From NCBI GenBank assembly GCA_024228575.1, contig JAAETH010000542.1, forward strand, positions 1-64,000: a DNA stretch of 64,000 nucleotides, in the 5' to 3' direction. Below the pieces are notes generated by a model. The model was not told the DNA's origin, ran no database searches, and was given only the letters and a program-made list of their open reading frames with translations. Shown piece after piece: positions 26,601-33,378 of this stretch. The translations under genes were made by a program, and so were the position numbers. Position 1 is the stretch's first letter. Every line of letters starts with the position of its first letter. Origin of the DNA: Actinomycetes bacterium (GTDB taxonomy: Bacteria > Actinomycetota > Acidimicrobiia > Acidimicrobiales > Poriferisodalaceae).

Positions 26601-28246
26601 TCACCCGGCAGTTGGGCGAGGCTGCCACGGTAGAAGTCGCGCACGACCGCCGTGTACGTGATGGTCAGGCTGTTGTCGGAGTCGAGGTCGGCAAGGGCTG
26701 CGTTCTGAGGGTCGGAGAAGTCCCAGACGATCTCGAAGCGCCCGCTCCCGTAGGGACCCCCAGAAGGAAGTTCGCGAACCTCTGCGACGTCGACGGGCGA
26801 TCCACCGATCGTGGACTGGATGGTCCCGGAGCCAACACAGTCGGTGGTGTTCCAGTCCGACCCACCCGACGTGTTGTCGGTGGTGAACGTGCCCATGAAA
26901 CACATCGACGAGGGCAACAGATCCCGAACGATCAGGTTGGTGAAATCGCGGTACTCAGAGGTCGAGATCGTCAAAGTGGTGACGACGTTGGTGCCCTGGA
27001 CGAGGGCGCCACCCATGGATTTGGTGATGATGATGTCCTCGGATTCGATCACCAGGACGTCGCTGTCAGACCCGCCTGCGGCCGTCGGCACATATGTGCC
27101 GGTGGCGTTTGCCGTCGTCGCTTGGAGCTGCTCGTTCGCCGTCAGCAATTCGGGATCGGCACCGACACTTCGGTCGAGCTCGCCCGTCGATGTTCCCGTG
27201 TTGTTGTCGAGGTTGCGGCCCTGGTCGAGACTCGCTTCGGTCGGGGGTGATCCGCTGAACGGTCGGTTCTCGTACAAGGCGATGCCCGCTCGGTAGTCGA
27301 CGCTGACCGTTGCGCTCGGAGTGAGGTCGCCGAGGTACCAGGTGACGACAGTCTCGCCCCCGGAGCCGGTCGCAACGGTTTCGGGTGTGGTCAGAGCGGT
27401 TGCCCCGCAGCCCGTTCCCGTGGCCACAACACCGGACCCGAGCCACTCCTCGCCCACGGTGGTGTTGTCGGACGCGTAATAGTTGTCGCAGCCCAGGAAC
27501 TCGAGGCCGGGATCGAGGGTGCCGGTCAGGGTGACGGTGTCGACCTCGTAGTCGGGGTTGTTCTCGACGACAATCGTGTAGTCGGCGCCGGTGGTTCCAC
27601 TGGCCGACTCAAATCCGTTCTGGTGTACACCTCTGAGCAATTCGGTTGCGCCGGTCGTGGTGACTCGGAATGGGATCATCTCGACCACGTCTGTGGTAGT
27701 GCCGGAACCATCGAAGTCGCCGGTGAACACGCCGGTTCCGAGGTCGTAGTCGGGGATCAGGAAGGCGTTGAGGCTGGCGACAGCCTCGATCGATGTCGTC
27801 ATGAAATCCCCGACCGGGGCGGTGGTCGATCCGGTGATTCCACCCGTGAAGTCGGGGTTTGTGTCGACCGTCAGCTCCACGTGTGCTTGTGAGTTGGCGG
27901 GAAGATCGGAGACGTTCGACCAGATGATCGTCGTCTCGCCGATCGATGGGACGTCGGTGAGCACTTCGGTCGCTTCGGGGCTGGCCGAGACGTGTTCGAA
28001 CCCGACGGGGACAACGGCCCGAAACGACAGGTTGTAGAGGGGTGAGGCCGACGCGTGGTCACCCGTCGCCGTCAGGGTGAAGGTGACGTTCTCACCGATG
28101 AGCGCCCTGCTGTCGACGTTGTTGTCGGCCACCACCGAGAAGTTGTCGGCGACGCCGGCTGCGGCCGGGGTCGATGGAAGGCCGGGCGCGGCGACAAGGA
28201 CCGCGGACAAGACGAGCACTGCGGCGAAGCAGCGCGTCGAGCGCAT
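17636..28246 (-). CDS. Giant cell-wall-anchored surface protein: DUF11-type modules, ten SdrD B-like repeats, LARTG sorting signal
   Basis: 3536 residues from ATG at 28246 (a GTG at 28282 would add 12). The ATG gives a normal signal peptide (MRSTRCFAAVLVLSAVLVAA, then PAAA-G). The first ~2010 residues hold about eleven DUF11-type modules, each with a YxVxVxN core and an LPxGLT-like turn. Ten SdrD B-like repeats follow (18635-22215), each starting GDTVWFDxDGDG and containing LPHGDYTVTVDD and DQDFxYxG. Two more DUF11-type modules come next (GPSESRGDVVVVDELP), then a linker, LARTG (17741-17755), a membrane helix and RRHDQPELLRR. LAxTG is known as a class E sortase signal in actinomycetes. The DxDGDG loops suggest Ca2+ binding. 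Probably an adhesin or envelope stalk; no ligand can be named. Confidence 0.9.
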   Translation of the reverse strand: MRSTRCFAAVLVLSAVLVAAPGLPSTPAAAGVADNFSVVADNNVDSRALIGENVTFTLTATGDHASASPLYNLSFRAVVPVGFEHVSASPEATEVLTDVPSIGETTIIWSNVSDLPANSQAHVELTVDTNPDFTGGITGSTTAPVGDFMTTSIEAVASLNAFLIPDYDLGTGVFTGDFDGSGTTTDVVEMIPFRVTTTGATELLRGVHQNGFESASGTTGADYTIVVENNPDYEVDTVTLTGTLDPGLEFLGCDNYYASDNTTVGEEWLGSGVVATGTGCGATALTTPETVATGSGGETVVTWYLGDLTPSATVSVDYRAGIALYENRPFSGSPPTEASLDQGRNLDNNTGTSTGELDRSVGADPELLTANEQLQATTANATGTYVPTAAGGSDSDVLVIESEDIIITKSMGGALVQGTNVVTTLTISTSEYRDFTNLIVRDLLPSSMCFMGTFTTDNTSGGSDWNTTDCVGSGTIQSTIGGSPVDVAEVRELPSGGPYGSGRFEIVWDFSDPQNAALADLDSDNSLTITYTAVVRDFYRGSLAQLPGEEVLAGDRATNEAEVEGPDTIADVVLPADPVDPDGGADGDTAWDELTNTLPSLNKRISVKAGPLANGSGATGSTCGVSYGSITWAEGNPTPELGFGPGDIICFELGATFPAAIDYEGVQLQDLLPAGYTYVAGSATRIATTDTLAATSITESASVVTFTLDGTGEVEADGHEFLWVVAAEMNDNTLGQANDIEANLEKMVHNNNAGLVFQYRDQAEAEWTEPEVRLATGVDTVNAGASNGPDYDTSLSGGSTAAIIRAGDVVTYRVDVWNIGNSDAVNTEVQDVLNTEFVCGDISAISNGGSCSAGIITWTGLTVAASTGGGDLTPDDETTAPVTLTYDLTVPVGVDPAHTWANNAGVATYQGSTNAGTFDYYPASNIDPANSAFENTDAADDPAYIVSPTPIVLKGQQSGIAETGNSSLGFPGSADEQATIGEIVLYEVTLVIPHGTSVYNGTVFDVLPAGLTYFAGNGLFDGSVSNLQPSVSSPSGTGALTVGSVVHNAGTVSYDLPASHTNAAGSGDDLVTIAFYAQVSDVGGNVADPVATDLANQGAFDWEDSSANNRPDVLSSTVHTHVVEVNPILVKDHTVPLGATVSPGQTVTYRVTVTNPTSANNVSVGHDLTIVDGVPAGLTPLGLGAVPVSTNGDTVPSTGVLPAGSFDGTWSETNRTITWSNAEWSALESIDPDATIQLTYDVEVDDPAVTSSILTNTASLTLWTLDQDTTPTPDPNAGDARGYSGLEADTVNLPLASITKDIEPFNAGDALDDISGATIGEPVGYEVEVDIPSGTAAYDATIFDVLPPTLDFDQFASIAPGTECEIFDSGTGSTTGISLTDSDVETFNPAGGDAQTAAWFLGDIYANGICTINVRYSAHLNTTAFDTDSVTNSANIAWNTTNQVADQTPLSLQAGFNSPGSGSWANTDGPVTQSFTVTEPAIDIDKDVATTAGGILVNPTCDSTPGNNTGGGDDADGAGGNGCDTSAGAQLRYTVTATSSGTNDAHDLTIVDTVPVGVTPLLSPGGALATTDGQTITGNSGSTGIWNETGRTITWAVAGPIAPAGAATLDYDVEIDASDTILRDADLTNTVDLSTYYGISAADRGTIITNNPANDDIVTYGNDVSATRGPVTTDSVIVEVHFPQLSVTKAPTSGDPTDVRRDVPFSWTVVVTNTDAVAAAYNVNVSDVLPAGWTYDTASAQVTTPHNGGPAAVDPACSPDAGSCGDAAVLNTETLDWALLVSGPAEPLAPGQTVTITFTATPQSAALTPDQITGEAYTSYDGGGGFAHTNNASTDGEDVTTSATCCDPDGAGGTPPEQYGDTDTDDVFIARADIEVAKTVSPIEGDSDPSNGPYWFGSYIEYTVTVDNLGPDDATNVTVSDVLNPVELEYDSVVSVDQGTYDDGSDIWTIGTVTSGATLTLTLRTRIVGLGAIANIAQAETVDQYDSDSVPANSQPAEDDQDTVSITSTPVTLGDFVWLDLNGDGVQDVGEPGIPGVQVDITWSDPGDSSPQSYSVTTAADGSFTVPSGAGLPSYSDITVTINTGLSPNLVGLTPSFDRDGTGTPHVSTDQVTSADTTTPGGVLADLEFDYGYVPDGAQTIGDVVWWDVDLSADPTDGVGEPALPNIDVSATWAGWDDIPGNGDDLVFTDTTDPSGNYLFDVVAPGDYQIAVNVADIPSGMTQTYDLDGTGTPNVVDITLDPAEIQNDVDFSYAGAGTVGDTVWFDHDGDTSIGAGEPGLGAVTVTLVWVGADATPSTIDDVTLSDATALDGTYSFANLPHGDYTVTVDDATLPGAMIQTYDSDGTGTAHTSGVTLSGGSPSDADQDFGYRGTGSIGDTVFFDIDASEADGVPDAGDSGVPNIAVTVTWAGADGTPGNSDDFAAIVTTDVSGDYLVPSLPHGDYTIVVDDTDLPAGLATATYDSDGTGTAHTSGVTLSGGTPDDLTQDFSYTGEVAGLIGDRVWLDQDNDGVDDPGEVGISGVTVTLVWFGADGSSGGGDDVTQTTTTVTDGGYVFDNLPEGNFTITVDDTDLPAGLAPTVDADGTGTAHTSATVLDTGNPSSLDQDFGYAGAGSLGDTVWYDIDGSGTPTADVGESGLGGIDITVVWANPQGDDATYTVATDADGLWGVTDLPHGTFTVTIDDTSLPGGMTPTYDDDGTGSPHGSTVVLNVSTPDDLDQDFSYTGAGSVGDTVWFDQDDDGAADPVGSGVFTDQDQALESVELTVTWGGLDGVIDDDAGTPGTDESLDDVEFGATTDNNGEWLVTNLPHGAFSVVVDTDTLPAGIDVPTFDADGTTTAHSAVLILDGGTPDDLDQDFSYTGAGSVGDTVWFDLDGDGSVGGDEVGLAGIDVTLDYSGPSGVSISVAAVSDLDGAYTFGQLPLDTNMSISLDDTDIPPGFSPTYDGDGIVSPHTSATILTTLVRDDLSQDFGYNGAGSIGDIVFFDRDGAEDDGVPGADDVAIPNADVTIVWTNPTGGSDMETAVTTDSDGAYLLTGLPYGDYTVQLGVATIPAGTTATYDADGVGTALVSGTTLDGVTTDDLDQDFAVTGTGSLGDTVWTDVDGDGVFDESEAGIDGVVVSIVYSDPISGLTFTDETTTSGGGTYQVGNLPEGDYSITIDDLSLPAGSVPTHDVDGVETPHQTAAPLVAAEDRTDVDFGYRREADLAILKTSTGEFAIGSENIWTISVVNDGPAPAASPVVVSDVLPDGVTFIGTGSDSWSCAAVVQDVTCTFVATGTSDPVDMASGSGSTFDMIVSVDVAAATGVTNTASVTSPTVDPDETDNSDDDEVAVPLSIINIDKSLQDSLQVGGDATYELTVTNLGPSESRGDVVVVDELPSALSYSSSATSIDGATCTHETGAVTCTNPNVMAVGAIWTIDLSVNVSGGSGSQVTNNATVAGGNEIAETVLPQDVLDEIYAELRDGDGTLAGELGIAPESDPDGQDGANGTVEPASPALARTGATILGLLVAAVLLIALGAAIVFGRRHDQPELLRR
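20807..20867 (-). repeat. Exact 61-bp repeat, copy 1
   Basis: 61 bases identical to 21170-21230. Both lie at the same point of neighbouring B-like repeats and encode the tail TYDSDGTGTAHTSGVTLSGG. The two copies are 363 bp (121 codons) apart. Exact identity, including wobble bases, points to recent unequal crossover or gene conversion. Confidence 0.95.
21170..21230 (-). repeat. Exact 61-bp repeat, copy 2
   Basis: Identical to 20807-20867; see that entry. Together they bracket one B-like repeat unit, so homologous recombination between them would delete or add exactly 121 codons in frame. Confidence 0.95.
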
Positions 28247-28374
28247 TCGAATAAGCGAGACAAACCATTGAGGATGGTGCACGAAGGCTGTCTCGGCCGA
28301 TCCAGCGCTCGCTCAAGGGGTCGGCAACGGCGAGCGCCGTGCGGCTGGATACGCGGTCTGGAATCTGCCCTTGG

Positions 28375-28965
28375 TCAGGTCGGATTTGTGGGTGGGCTCA
28401 GCAGCTCTGCCACGAACGGTCCGTGGCCGGCGAAGAACCAGCTCGCCGCCTGTGAACCGAGAACCTCATCGGCGAGTCGTCGAGCCCTGATGTGTAGCCC
28501 CTCGTCGTGAACCACGAGCATTGCCGCCGATTCGACCGGGCGTTCGAAGGTCGAGATCTCGATGGGCCCGAACTCGTCGAGGAGCCGGACACCGAGTCGC
28601 TCGACAGGACGACCGAGGGCGGGATCGAGCGATTGGACGATGTCGCGAAGAGCGTCGGAGTGGCCCACGGTCACGCGCTGTGCCAGCCAGCGCCAGGGGT
28701 CGAGATTCTGTCCGGGTCGACGCCTGAGCCCGGCCTCTCGCAATGAGCGAACCAGGTCGCGGGCGTCGACCACTCGAGCACCGGCGGTGATCGCCCTGGT
28801 GCGCTCGACCTCGTCGACGTCGTAGTGGTCGCCCTGGAACGCGACTCGACGTTTGCCGATGCCGACTGCGAAGGCGTGCAACTCGTCGTAGGAGGTGTCC
28901 GACACCAGGTGTGCCCAGTGTCGTCCTCTCCAGTGCCAGATGGCGCTGTCGACCAGAATTGTCAC
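28375..28965 (-). CDS. DUF4031-family protein
   Basis: 196 residues from GTG at 28965, which overlaps the stop of the upstream ligase gene (GTGA). The N-terminus matches the DUF4031 signature: TILVDSAIWHWRGRHWAHL, then SDTSYDELHAFAVGIGKRR and FQGDHYDV. This small domain has unknown biochemistry. A C-terminal region of about 110 residues (IVQSLDPALGRPVERLGVRL, IRARRLADEVLGS) is helical and has no recognised match. It is the last gene of a three-gene operon with the ligase and glycosyltransferase. Only the family, not the role, can be stated. Confidence 0.8.
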   Translation of the reverse strand: MTILVDSAIWHWRGRHWAHLVSDTSYDELHAFAVGIGKRRVAFQGDHYDVDEVERTRAITAGARVVDARDLVRSLREAGLRRRPGQNLDPWRWLAQRVTVGHSDALRDIVQSLDPALGRPVERLGVRLLDEFGPIEISTFERPVESAAMLVVHDEGLHIRARRLADEVLGSQAASWFFAGHGPFVAELLSPPTNPT

Positions 28966-30035
28966 GCCGTCGACCCGAGCACTTCGGAGATGGCGACAGG
29001 GATGGGCACCTCGAGCTGGTCGAGCCGACAGGTCGCGGGTTCTCGGTCGGGCCGCCATCGCACGAACCGCGTGGTGCCGCGGAAACGCCCGTTCAGGGTG
29101 GACTCGTACTTGACCTCAACAACCAGCCTGCAGTCCAGTGGGGTCCACGATTGGTTGCCCCCGGCCCCGCTCCATCTGTGTGGGGTTCCGGGCATGACCT
29201 CTTGTCGATGGGAGGTCACATCCATCCACTCCGACCACGGGTGTTTCGTCGGATCCTTCAAGATGTGTGGCGCCAGGAGCTGGAGCAGCTCGCGCCGGAA
29301 CCCGGCGGCGAAACTGGCTGCGACACCCATGTGCTGTAGGCGGCCGTCGTCGTCGTGTATGCCCACGACCAGAGAGCCGACGCCCTCGCCGTCCTTGTGT
29401 ATGCGATAGCCGGCGACGACGACGTCAGCGGTGCGTGTGTGTTTGATCTTGAACTGGGCCCGTTTGTTCGGTGCATAGACGCCATCGAGGGGTTTTGCGA
29501 TGAGGCCGTCGAGCCCGGCTCCCTCGAAGCGTTTGTACCACCCGGCTGCCGTCGCCGTGTCGCGAGTCGTATCGACGAGATGGACGGGGTACTCGAAGGC
29601 CGGAGAGATCGATTCGAGCGAGGACCGCCTCTCGGCGAACGATCGACCCATCAGGTCGTCGTCGCCAAGTGCCAGCAGGTCGAAGGCCACGAACTGGGCA
29701 GGGGTCGCCACCGACAACATCTCGACACGCGAGTCGGCGGGGTGGATACGTTGCTGGAGGGCGTCGAACGCGAGGTGGTCGTCGAGGACGACGATGATCT
29801 CGCCATCGACCACCACCTTGTCGGGTAGGCATCCGCGCAGCGGCTCGATGAGTTCTGGGAAGTAACGAGTCAGGGGTCGTTCGTTGCGCGACCCAAGGAA
29901 CACCTCGTCGCCGTCGCGGAACACGATGCAACGAAAGCCGTCCCACTTGGGTTCGAACGAGAGGCCGCCCGCTTCGGGAATCGCCGGTATCGCCTTGGCC
30001 AGCATCGGCTTGATCGGCGGGTTGACCGGCAACAT
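28962..30035 (-). CDS. ATP-dependent DNA ligase (LigC type)
   Basis: 357 residues from ATG 30035. Nucleotidyltransferase motifs are complete: EPKWDGFR with adenylated Lys30 (motif I), SRNERPLTRYFPEL (Ia), VVVDGEIIV (III), DGLIAKPLDGVY (IV) and FKIKHTRTADVVVAGY (V), followed by an OB-fold region. The size and lack of extra domains match actinobacterial LigC ligases that seal nicks using ATP and support end joining or base-excision repair. The gene starts four bases after the glycosyltransferase stop, so it is the middle gene of an operon. No LigD polymerase or Ku gene is in view. Confidence 0.92.
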   Translation of the reverse strand: MLPVNPPIKPMLAKAIPAIPEAGGLSFEPKWDGFRCIVFRDGDEVFLGSRNERPLTRYFPELIEPLRGCLPDKVVVDGEIIVVLDDHLAFDALQQRIHPADSRVEMLSVATPAQFVAFDLLALGDDDLMGRSFAERRSSLESISPAFEYPVHLVDTTRDTATAAGWYKRFEGAGLDGLIAKPLDGVYAPNKRAQFKIKHTRTADVVVAGYRIHKDGEGVGSLVVGIHDDDGRLQHMGVAASFAAGFRRELLQLLAPHILKDPTKHPWSEWMDVTSHRQEVMPGTPHRWSGAGGNQSWTPLDCRLVVEVKYESTLNGRFRGTTRFVRWRPDREPATCRLDQLEVPIPVAISEVLGSTA

Positions 30036-30039
30036 CGCT

Positions 30040-31104
30040 CTATCGTGCCAGCTCGGCCAGGGCCGTGTCGTACATGGGAGCGATCCGGGCCCACTCGAAG
30101 CGCCGGACCTCCCGGGCGAGCTCCGCGAGGTCCTGGCTCGGTTCCGAGACGGCCTCGCTGCACAGATCGATCAGGCGTGGGATCAGGTCGTGGGACTCGT
30201 GGAGCAGGTGCGACTTGTCGCCCACCAGCTCTGGGTACGACAGGTCTCTGGGCAGTAGGGGAGTGCAACCAGCCGCCATCGCTTCGACGGCGGCGACGCC
30301 GAAGAACTCGTGTGCCGGATCGCCGACAACAGCGTCGCTGTTGTGCAGCAGGTCGAGGTAGGTGGCCCGGTCGGCGTATCCGGCGTGAATGACCCTCGAA
30401 CCGAGACGTTCGCAGGCCCTGTTGAGGGCACGGAGGTCGTGTGCGGGTTGACCGCCGGCGAGGGCGATCTCGAAATCTGCACCCGCTGCCGCCGCGTTCG
30501 CGAGCGCCGCGACCACACGTTCTGGCCTCTTGTCGGCATCCCAACGCTGATTGAAGATCAGCCTCGTAGGTCCCGGCCGGCGCGGGCTTGGTCGGAGCCA
30601 GAGCCCGATGTTGCTCAGATCGACCCCGACCGGCAGGACCGTGGATCGTTCGGCGAGAATCCGGGTCGGATGAGGGCATGTGGCCAGGTACCGACCCAGG
30701 TGGTACTCACTATTGAACCAAACCCGGTCGGCAGCGGCGAGCGAGCGCCACTCGATCTCGACGAGCGCGTGGTTGTTGTCCCTGTGCGACGGGTGCAGCA
30801 GTTGCGACTCGTGCTGGTACGCCACAACGGCGATATCGCCGATCGAATGCCGACACAACCCCACGAGGGCGGCGACATCGGTGAGGCTGCTGACCACAAG
30901 AACGTCGGGCCGCCCCGCTGTTGCGATCTGTTCTCTCACCATTCCCGCTAGCTCCGCGGTGCCGGCCAGCATGTGATGGCGCCACCGTTCGGGTGGCGTC
31001 GTCACGAGGGTGATCTCGTGCCGGCTGTGAGCCTGCCAGCCGTCGGCCCAGCCACGATGTGAGCCGCCGTACCAGGGAACCACCAGCAAGACATCGACGC
31101 TCAC
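30040..31104 (-). CDS. Glycosyltransferase resembling tRNA-queuosine alpha-mannosyltransferase (DUF3524 plus GT4 domain)
   Basis: 354 residues from GTG 31104. The frame stays open upstream, but only as the antisense of the M23 peptidase gene, so the GTG before the conserved start was chosen. The N-terminus matches DUF3524 (VDVLLVVPWYGGSHRGWADG, then HSRHEITLVTTP), the domain of GTDC1/QTMAN, which mannosylates queuosine in animal tRNA-Asp. The C-terminal half is a GT-B type GT4 domain with the EX7E motif in HEFFGVAAVEAMAAG. If the homology holds, this protein transfers a sugar from a nucleotide donor, possibly to queuosine in tRNA. Cotranscribed with a DNA ligase. Function in bacteria is inference. 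Confidence 0.78.
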   Translation of the reverse strand: MSVDVLLVVPWYGGSHRGWADGWQAHSRHEITLVTTPPERWRHHMLAGTAELAGMVREQIATAGRPDVLVVSSLTDVAALVGLCRHSIGDIAVVAYQHESQLLHPSHRDNNHALVEIEWRSLAAADRVWFNSEYHLGRYLATCPHPTRILAERSTVLPVGVDLSNIGLWLRPSPRRPGPTRLIFNQRWDADKRPERVVAALANAAAAGADFEIALAGGQPAHDLRALNRACERLGSRVIHAGYADRATYLDLLHNSDAVVGDPAHEFFGVAAVEAMAAGCTPLLPRDLSYPELVGDKSHLLHESHDLIPRLIDLCSEAVSEPSQDLAELAREVRRFEWARIAPMYDTALAELAR

Positions 31105-31176
31105 GGCTACATCTTGGGGCGAAAGTGGGGCGAAAGACACCACAACGGGCCCGAGGCCTGTTTGAATTGCCCGCTG

Positions 31177-32511
31177 ATGAGTCTCCTCCGCAACCCGCTG
31201 GCCGTCATGTGCCTGGTGCTGGCCGTCGTTCTTGCCGCCGTGGGCGCGGTCGGAGCTGCCGATGGGCCATCGATCGTCGCAGTCGACGGTTCGACCGATC
31301 ACGGCGATCTCGAAGGAATCCCGCTCATCGACGATGTCGTCGGGATGGCCGAGGTGCCCGGCGGCGGTGGGTACTGGATGGTCGCCTCCGACGGCGGGGT
31401 GTTCGCCTTCGGCGATGCCGGGTTCCACGGATCGACCGGCGACATCGATCTCGATCAGCCGGTCGTGGCCATGGCGCCCACCCCGACCGGCGATGGCTAC
31501 TGGTTGGCCGCCTCGGACGGCGGGGTGTTCGCCTTCGGCGATGCCGGGTTCTTCGGATCGATGGGTGGCATCGAGCTCACCGAACCGGTCGTGGGCATGG
31601 CGTCGACGTCGACGGGCGATGGCTACTGGCTGGTGGCCTCCGATGGCGGCATCTTTGCGTTTGGCGGTGCGGCCTTTCACGGATCGGCAGGAGCGATCGC
31701 CCTCGATGAACCGATCGTGGCCATGGCGTCCGTGCCCGAAGACGGCGGGTACTGGTTGCTCGCCCGCGATGGAGGTGTGTTCACATTCGGCCACGCGGCC
31801 AGTTTCGAGGGATCGGCCGTCGATCCGACCCGCAAGGTCGACGCCCTCTCGATCGGAGCCGACACCGACGGTGGGTATTGGGTTGTCACCGGCGATGGTG
31901 CGGTGCATTCGTTCGGTCCCGTGGAGCGAGAGCCATCGTCTGGACCGGCGTGCCGTTCGGAGGCTGTCAGGGGAGGCAGCATCAGTCCCACGGGTATCTG
32001 GTTGTACACGACTCCCATCGATGTGCCCATGCCCGGCTACACATCGTCTGCGACGGCCATCGATGGCGCGTCCATCGAGGAGCAGCTCGTCTATGCCCAG
32101 GCGTGTCAACCGCTCGGCGAGCCAGGCCCACTGGTGACCCCAGCCTCGGGGCCGGTGTCGTCACGGTTCGGCGTCAGGCTTCACCCGATCTGGGGTGTCA
32201 ACATCCTCCACGCGGGAATTGATATCGCTGCTCCGGGCGGCTCCGATGTCGTCGCGGCCGGTGCCGGAACGGTGATCGCGATCGACGTGCGCAGCGCGTA
32301 TGGCACCACTGTGGCCATCGACCACGGAGATCGTGTCGCAACGGTGTACGCCCACCTCGCGGCGGTGGTCGTCGAGGTCGGCGACGAGGTCGAACAGGGC
32401 CAGGCGATCGGAACCATTGGCTCGACCGGCTTCGTCACCGGTGCACACCTGCACCTCGAACTGAGGGTGAACGGCGAACCCGTCGACCCGTCCGCCCATA
32501 TGGGTTATTGA
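31177..32511 (+). CDS. Secreted M23 metallopeptidase with YWLxASDGGVFAFG repeats
   Basis: 444 residues from ATG 31177. A signal peptide (1-28) is followed by four to five repeats of about 42 residues (from about residue 60), each with GYWLxASDGG(V/I)FAFGxAxFxGS, a likely beta-propeller-type wall- or glycan-binding domain. The C-terminal M23 domain (about 327-444) has the zinc ligands His345 and Asp349 (HAGID) and the HLHLE motif with His424 and His426. M23 enzymes cut peptidoglycan cross-bridges or act as scaffold. The gene is divergent from the glycosyltransferase operon, so a shared regulatory gap is 31105-31176. Confidence 0.9.
   Translation: MSLLRNPLAVMCLVLAVVLAAVGAVGAADGPSIVAVDGSTDHGDLEGIPLIDDVVGMAEVPGGGGYWMVASDGGVFAFGDAGFHGSTGDIDLDQPVVAMAPTPTGDGYWLAASDGGVFAFGDAGFFGSMGGIELTEPVVGMASTSTGDGYWLVASDGGIFAFGGAAFHGSAGAIALDEPIVAMASVPEDGGYWLLARDGGVFTFGHAASFEGSAVDPTRKVDALSIGADTDGGYWVVTGDGAVHSFGPVEREPSSGPACRSEAVRGGSISPTGIWLYTTPIDVPMPGYTSSATAIDGASIEEQLVYAQACQPLGEPGPLVTPASGPVSSRFGVRLHPIWGVNILHAGIDIAAPGGSDVVAAGAGTVIAIDVRSAYGTTVAIDHGDRVATVYAHLAAVVVEVGDEVEQGQAIGTIGSTGFVTGAHLHLELRVNGEPVDPSAHMGY
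31390..31551 (+). repeat. 36-bp exact repeat inside the M23 gene repeats
   Basis: Bases 31390-31425 recur exactly at 31516-31551, 126 bp (42 codons) downstream, encoding DGGVFAFGDAGF in both. Other copies of the 42-residue unit are diverged. This shows recent duplication of a repeat unit. Confidence 0.9.
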
Positions 32512-32544
32512 CACACGATCTGGCCCGCGGTTGGTGCGGATGGG

Positions 32545-33282
32545 CTACTGGCGCAGCGCTTCGCTGGCCGTGGTCTCGTCCTCTGGTGACACTTCGGGCT
32601 GGCCGGCGTAGCGGTGTATGTACTCCTGGCCCGAGAGTTCGCGGATCTCGAAGAGGATCTCGTCGGTGAACTCGCGGTATGTGCGCGCGTCGGCTTGGCG
32701 CTTGGCGTAGCGGCGGGGGCTGATCGGCTCACCGAAGTTGAACTCGCAGCGTTGGAACAACTTGGGGAACGGTGCGTCAGGGGGCTGGATCTTGTCGGTG
32801 CCCACGATGCCTACCGGGATGACGGGTGCTCCCGTGCGCAGCGCCAGACGGGCCACCCCGGTGCGACCCTTGTGCAACTTCCCCGACCGCGAGCGGGTGC
32901 CCTCCGGGTAGATGCCGAACAGGCGTCCCGAGTCGAGAACAGAGGCCGCAGCGTCGAGTGCGGCTGTGCTGGCCTTGCCGCCGCTGCGGTCGATCGGGAT
33001 CATGCCGGTCGCCGGGAAGAGGTACTTGGTCTTCCAGTCGTCGAGGTACTCGGCCTTGCCGACGAACAGGATCTGGCGCGGCAAGATACCCATCAGCAGT
33101 AACGAATCGAGGAACGAGATGTGGTTCGGGGCGATGATGGCCCCGCCATAATCGGGGATGTTTTCGAGACCGGTGATCTTGGTGCGCCACAGACGGCGTG
33201 ACGCCGGCCCGAGCACCGCCTTGACGACGGGGTAGTACTTCCCAGTCCGGTCGTCCAAAGTCACGCACCAATCGTACTTCAC
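32545..33282 (-). CDS. 1-acyl-sn-glycerol-3-phosphate acyltransferase family protein (PlsC-like)
   Basis: 245 residues from GTG 33282; a GTG at 33264 is an alternative, but a GAGG element precedes the first. The acyltransferase blocks are present: NHISFLD (NHxxxxD; His and Asp about residues 54 and 59), GMIPIDRSGG, and YPEGTRSRSG. Enzymes of this family transfer an acyl group to lysophosphatidate to make phosphatidate. It has no clear membrane helix, so membrane association would be peripheral. It lies next to the lipid-storage gene cluster but is divergent from it, with a 155-base gap. Confidence 0.9.
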   Translation of the reverse strand: MKYDWCVTLDDRTGKYYPVVKAVLGPASRRLWRTKITGLENIPDYGGAIIAPNHISFLDSLLLMGILPRQILFVGKAEYLDDWKTKYLFPATGMIPIDRSGGKASTAALDAAASVLDSGRLFGIYPEGTRSRSGKLHKGRTGVARLALRTGAPVIPVGIVGTDKIQPPDAPFPKLFQRCEFNFGEPISPRRYAKRQADARTYREFTDEILFEIRELSGQEYIHRYAGQPEVSPEDETTASEALRQ

Positions 33283-33378
33283 GCGAGGCCTCGAATTGCC
33301 CTTCGATGTGCACTCGGTGTTGTTGGGTCGTGTTCGGCCGTCCACGGATGGCTGCTAGAAAAACTTTGCAGATGCATG

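Noticed and set aside
31105-32109. Long N-terminal extension of the queuosine-type glycosyltransferase
   Set aside because: The extension is the antisense of the M23 peptidase gene; the conserved N-terminus of the family begins at 31104.
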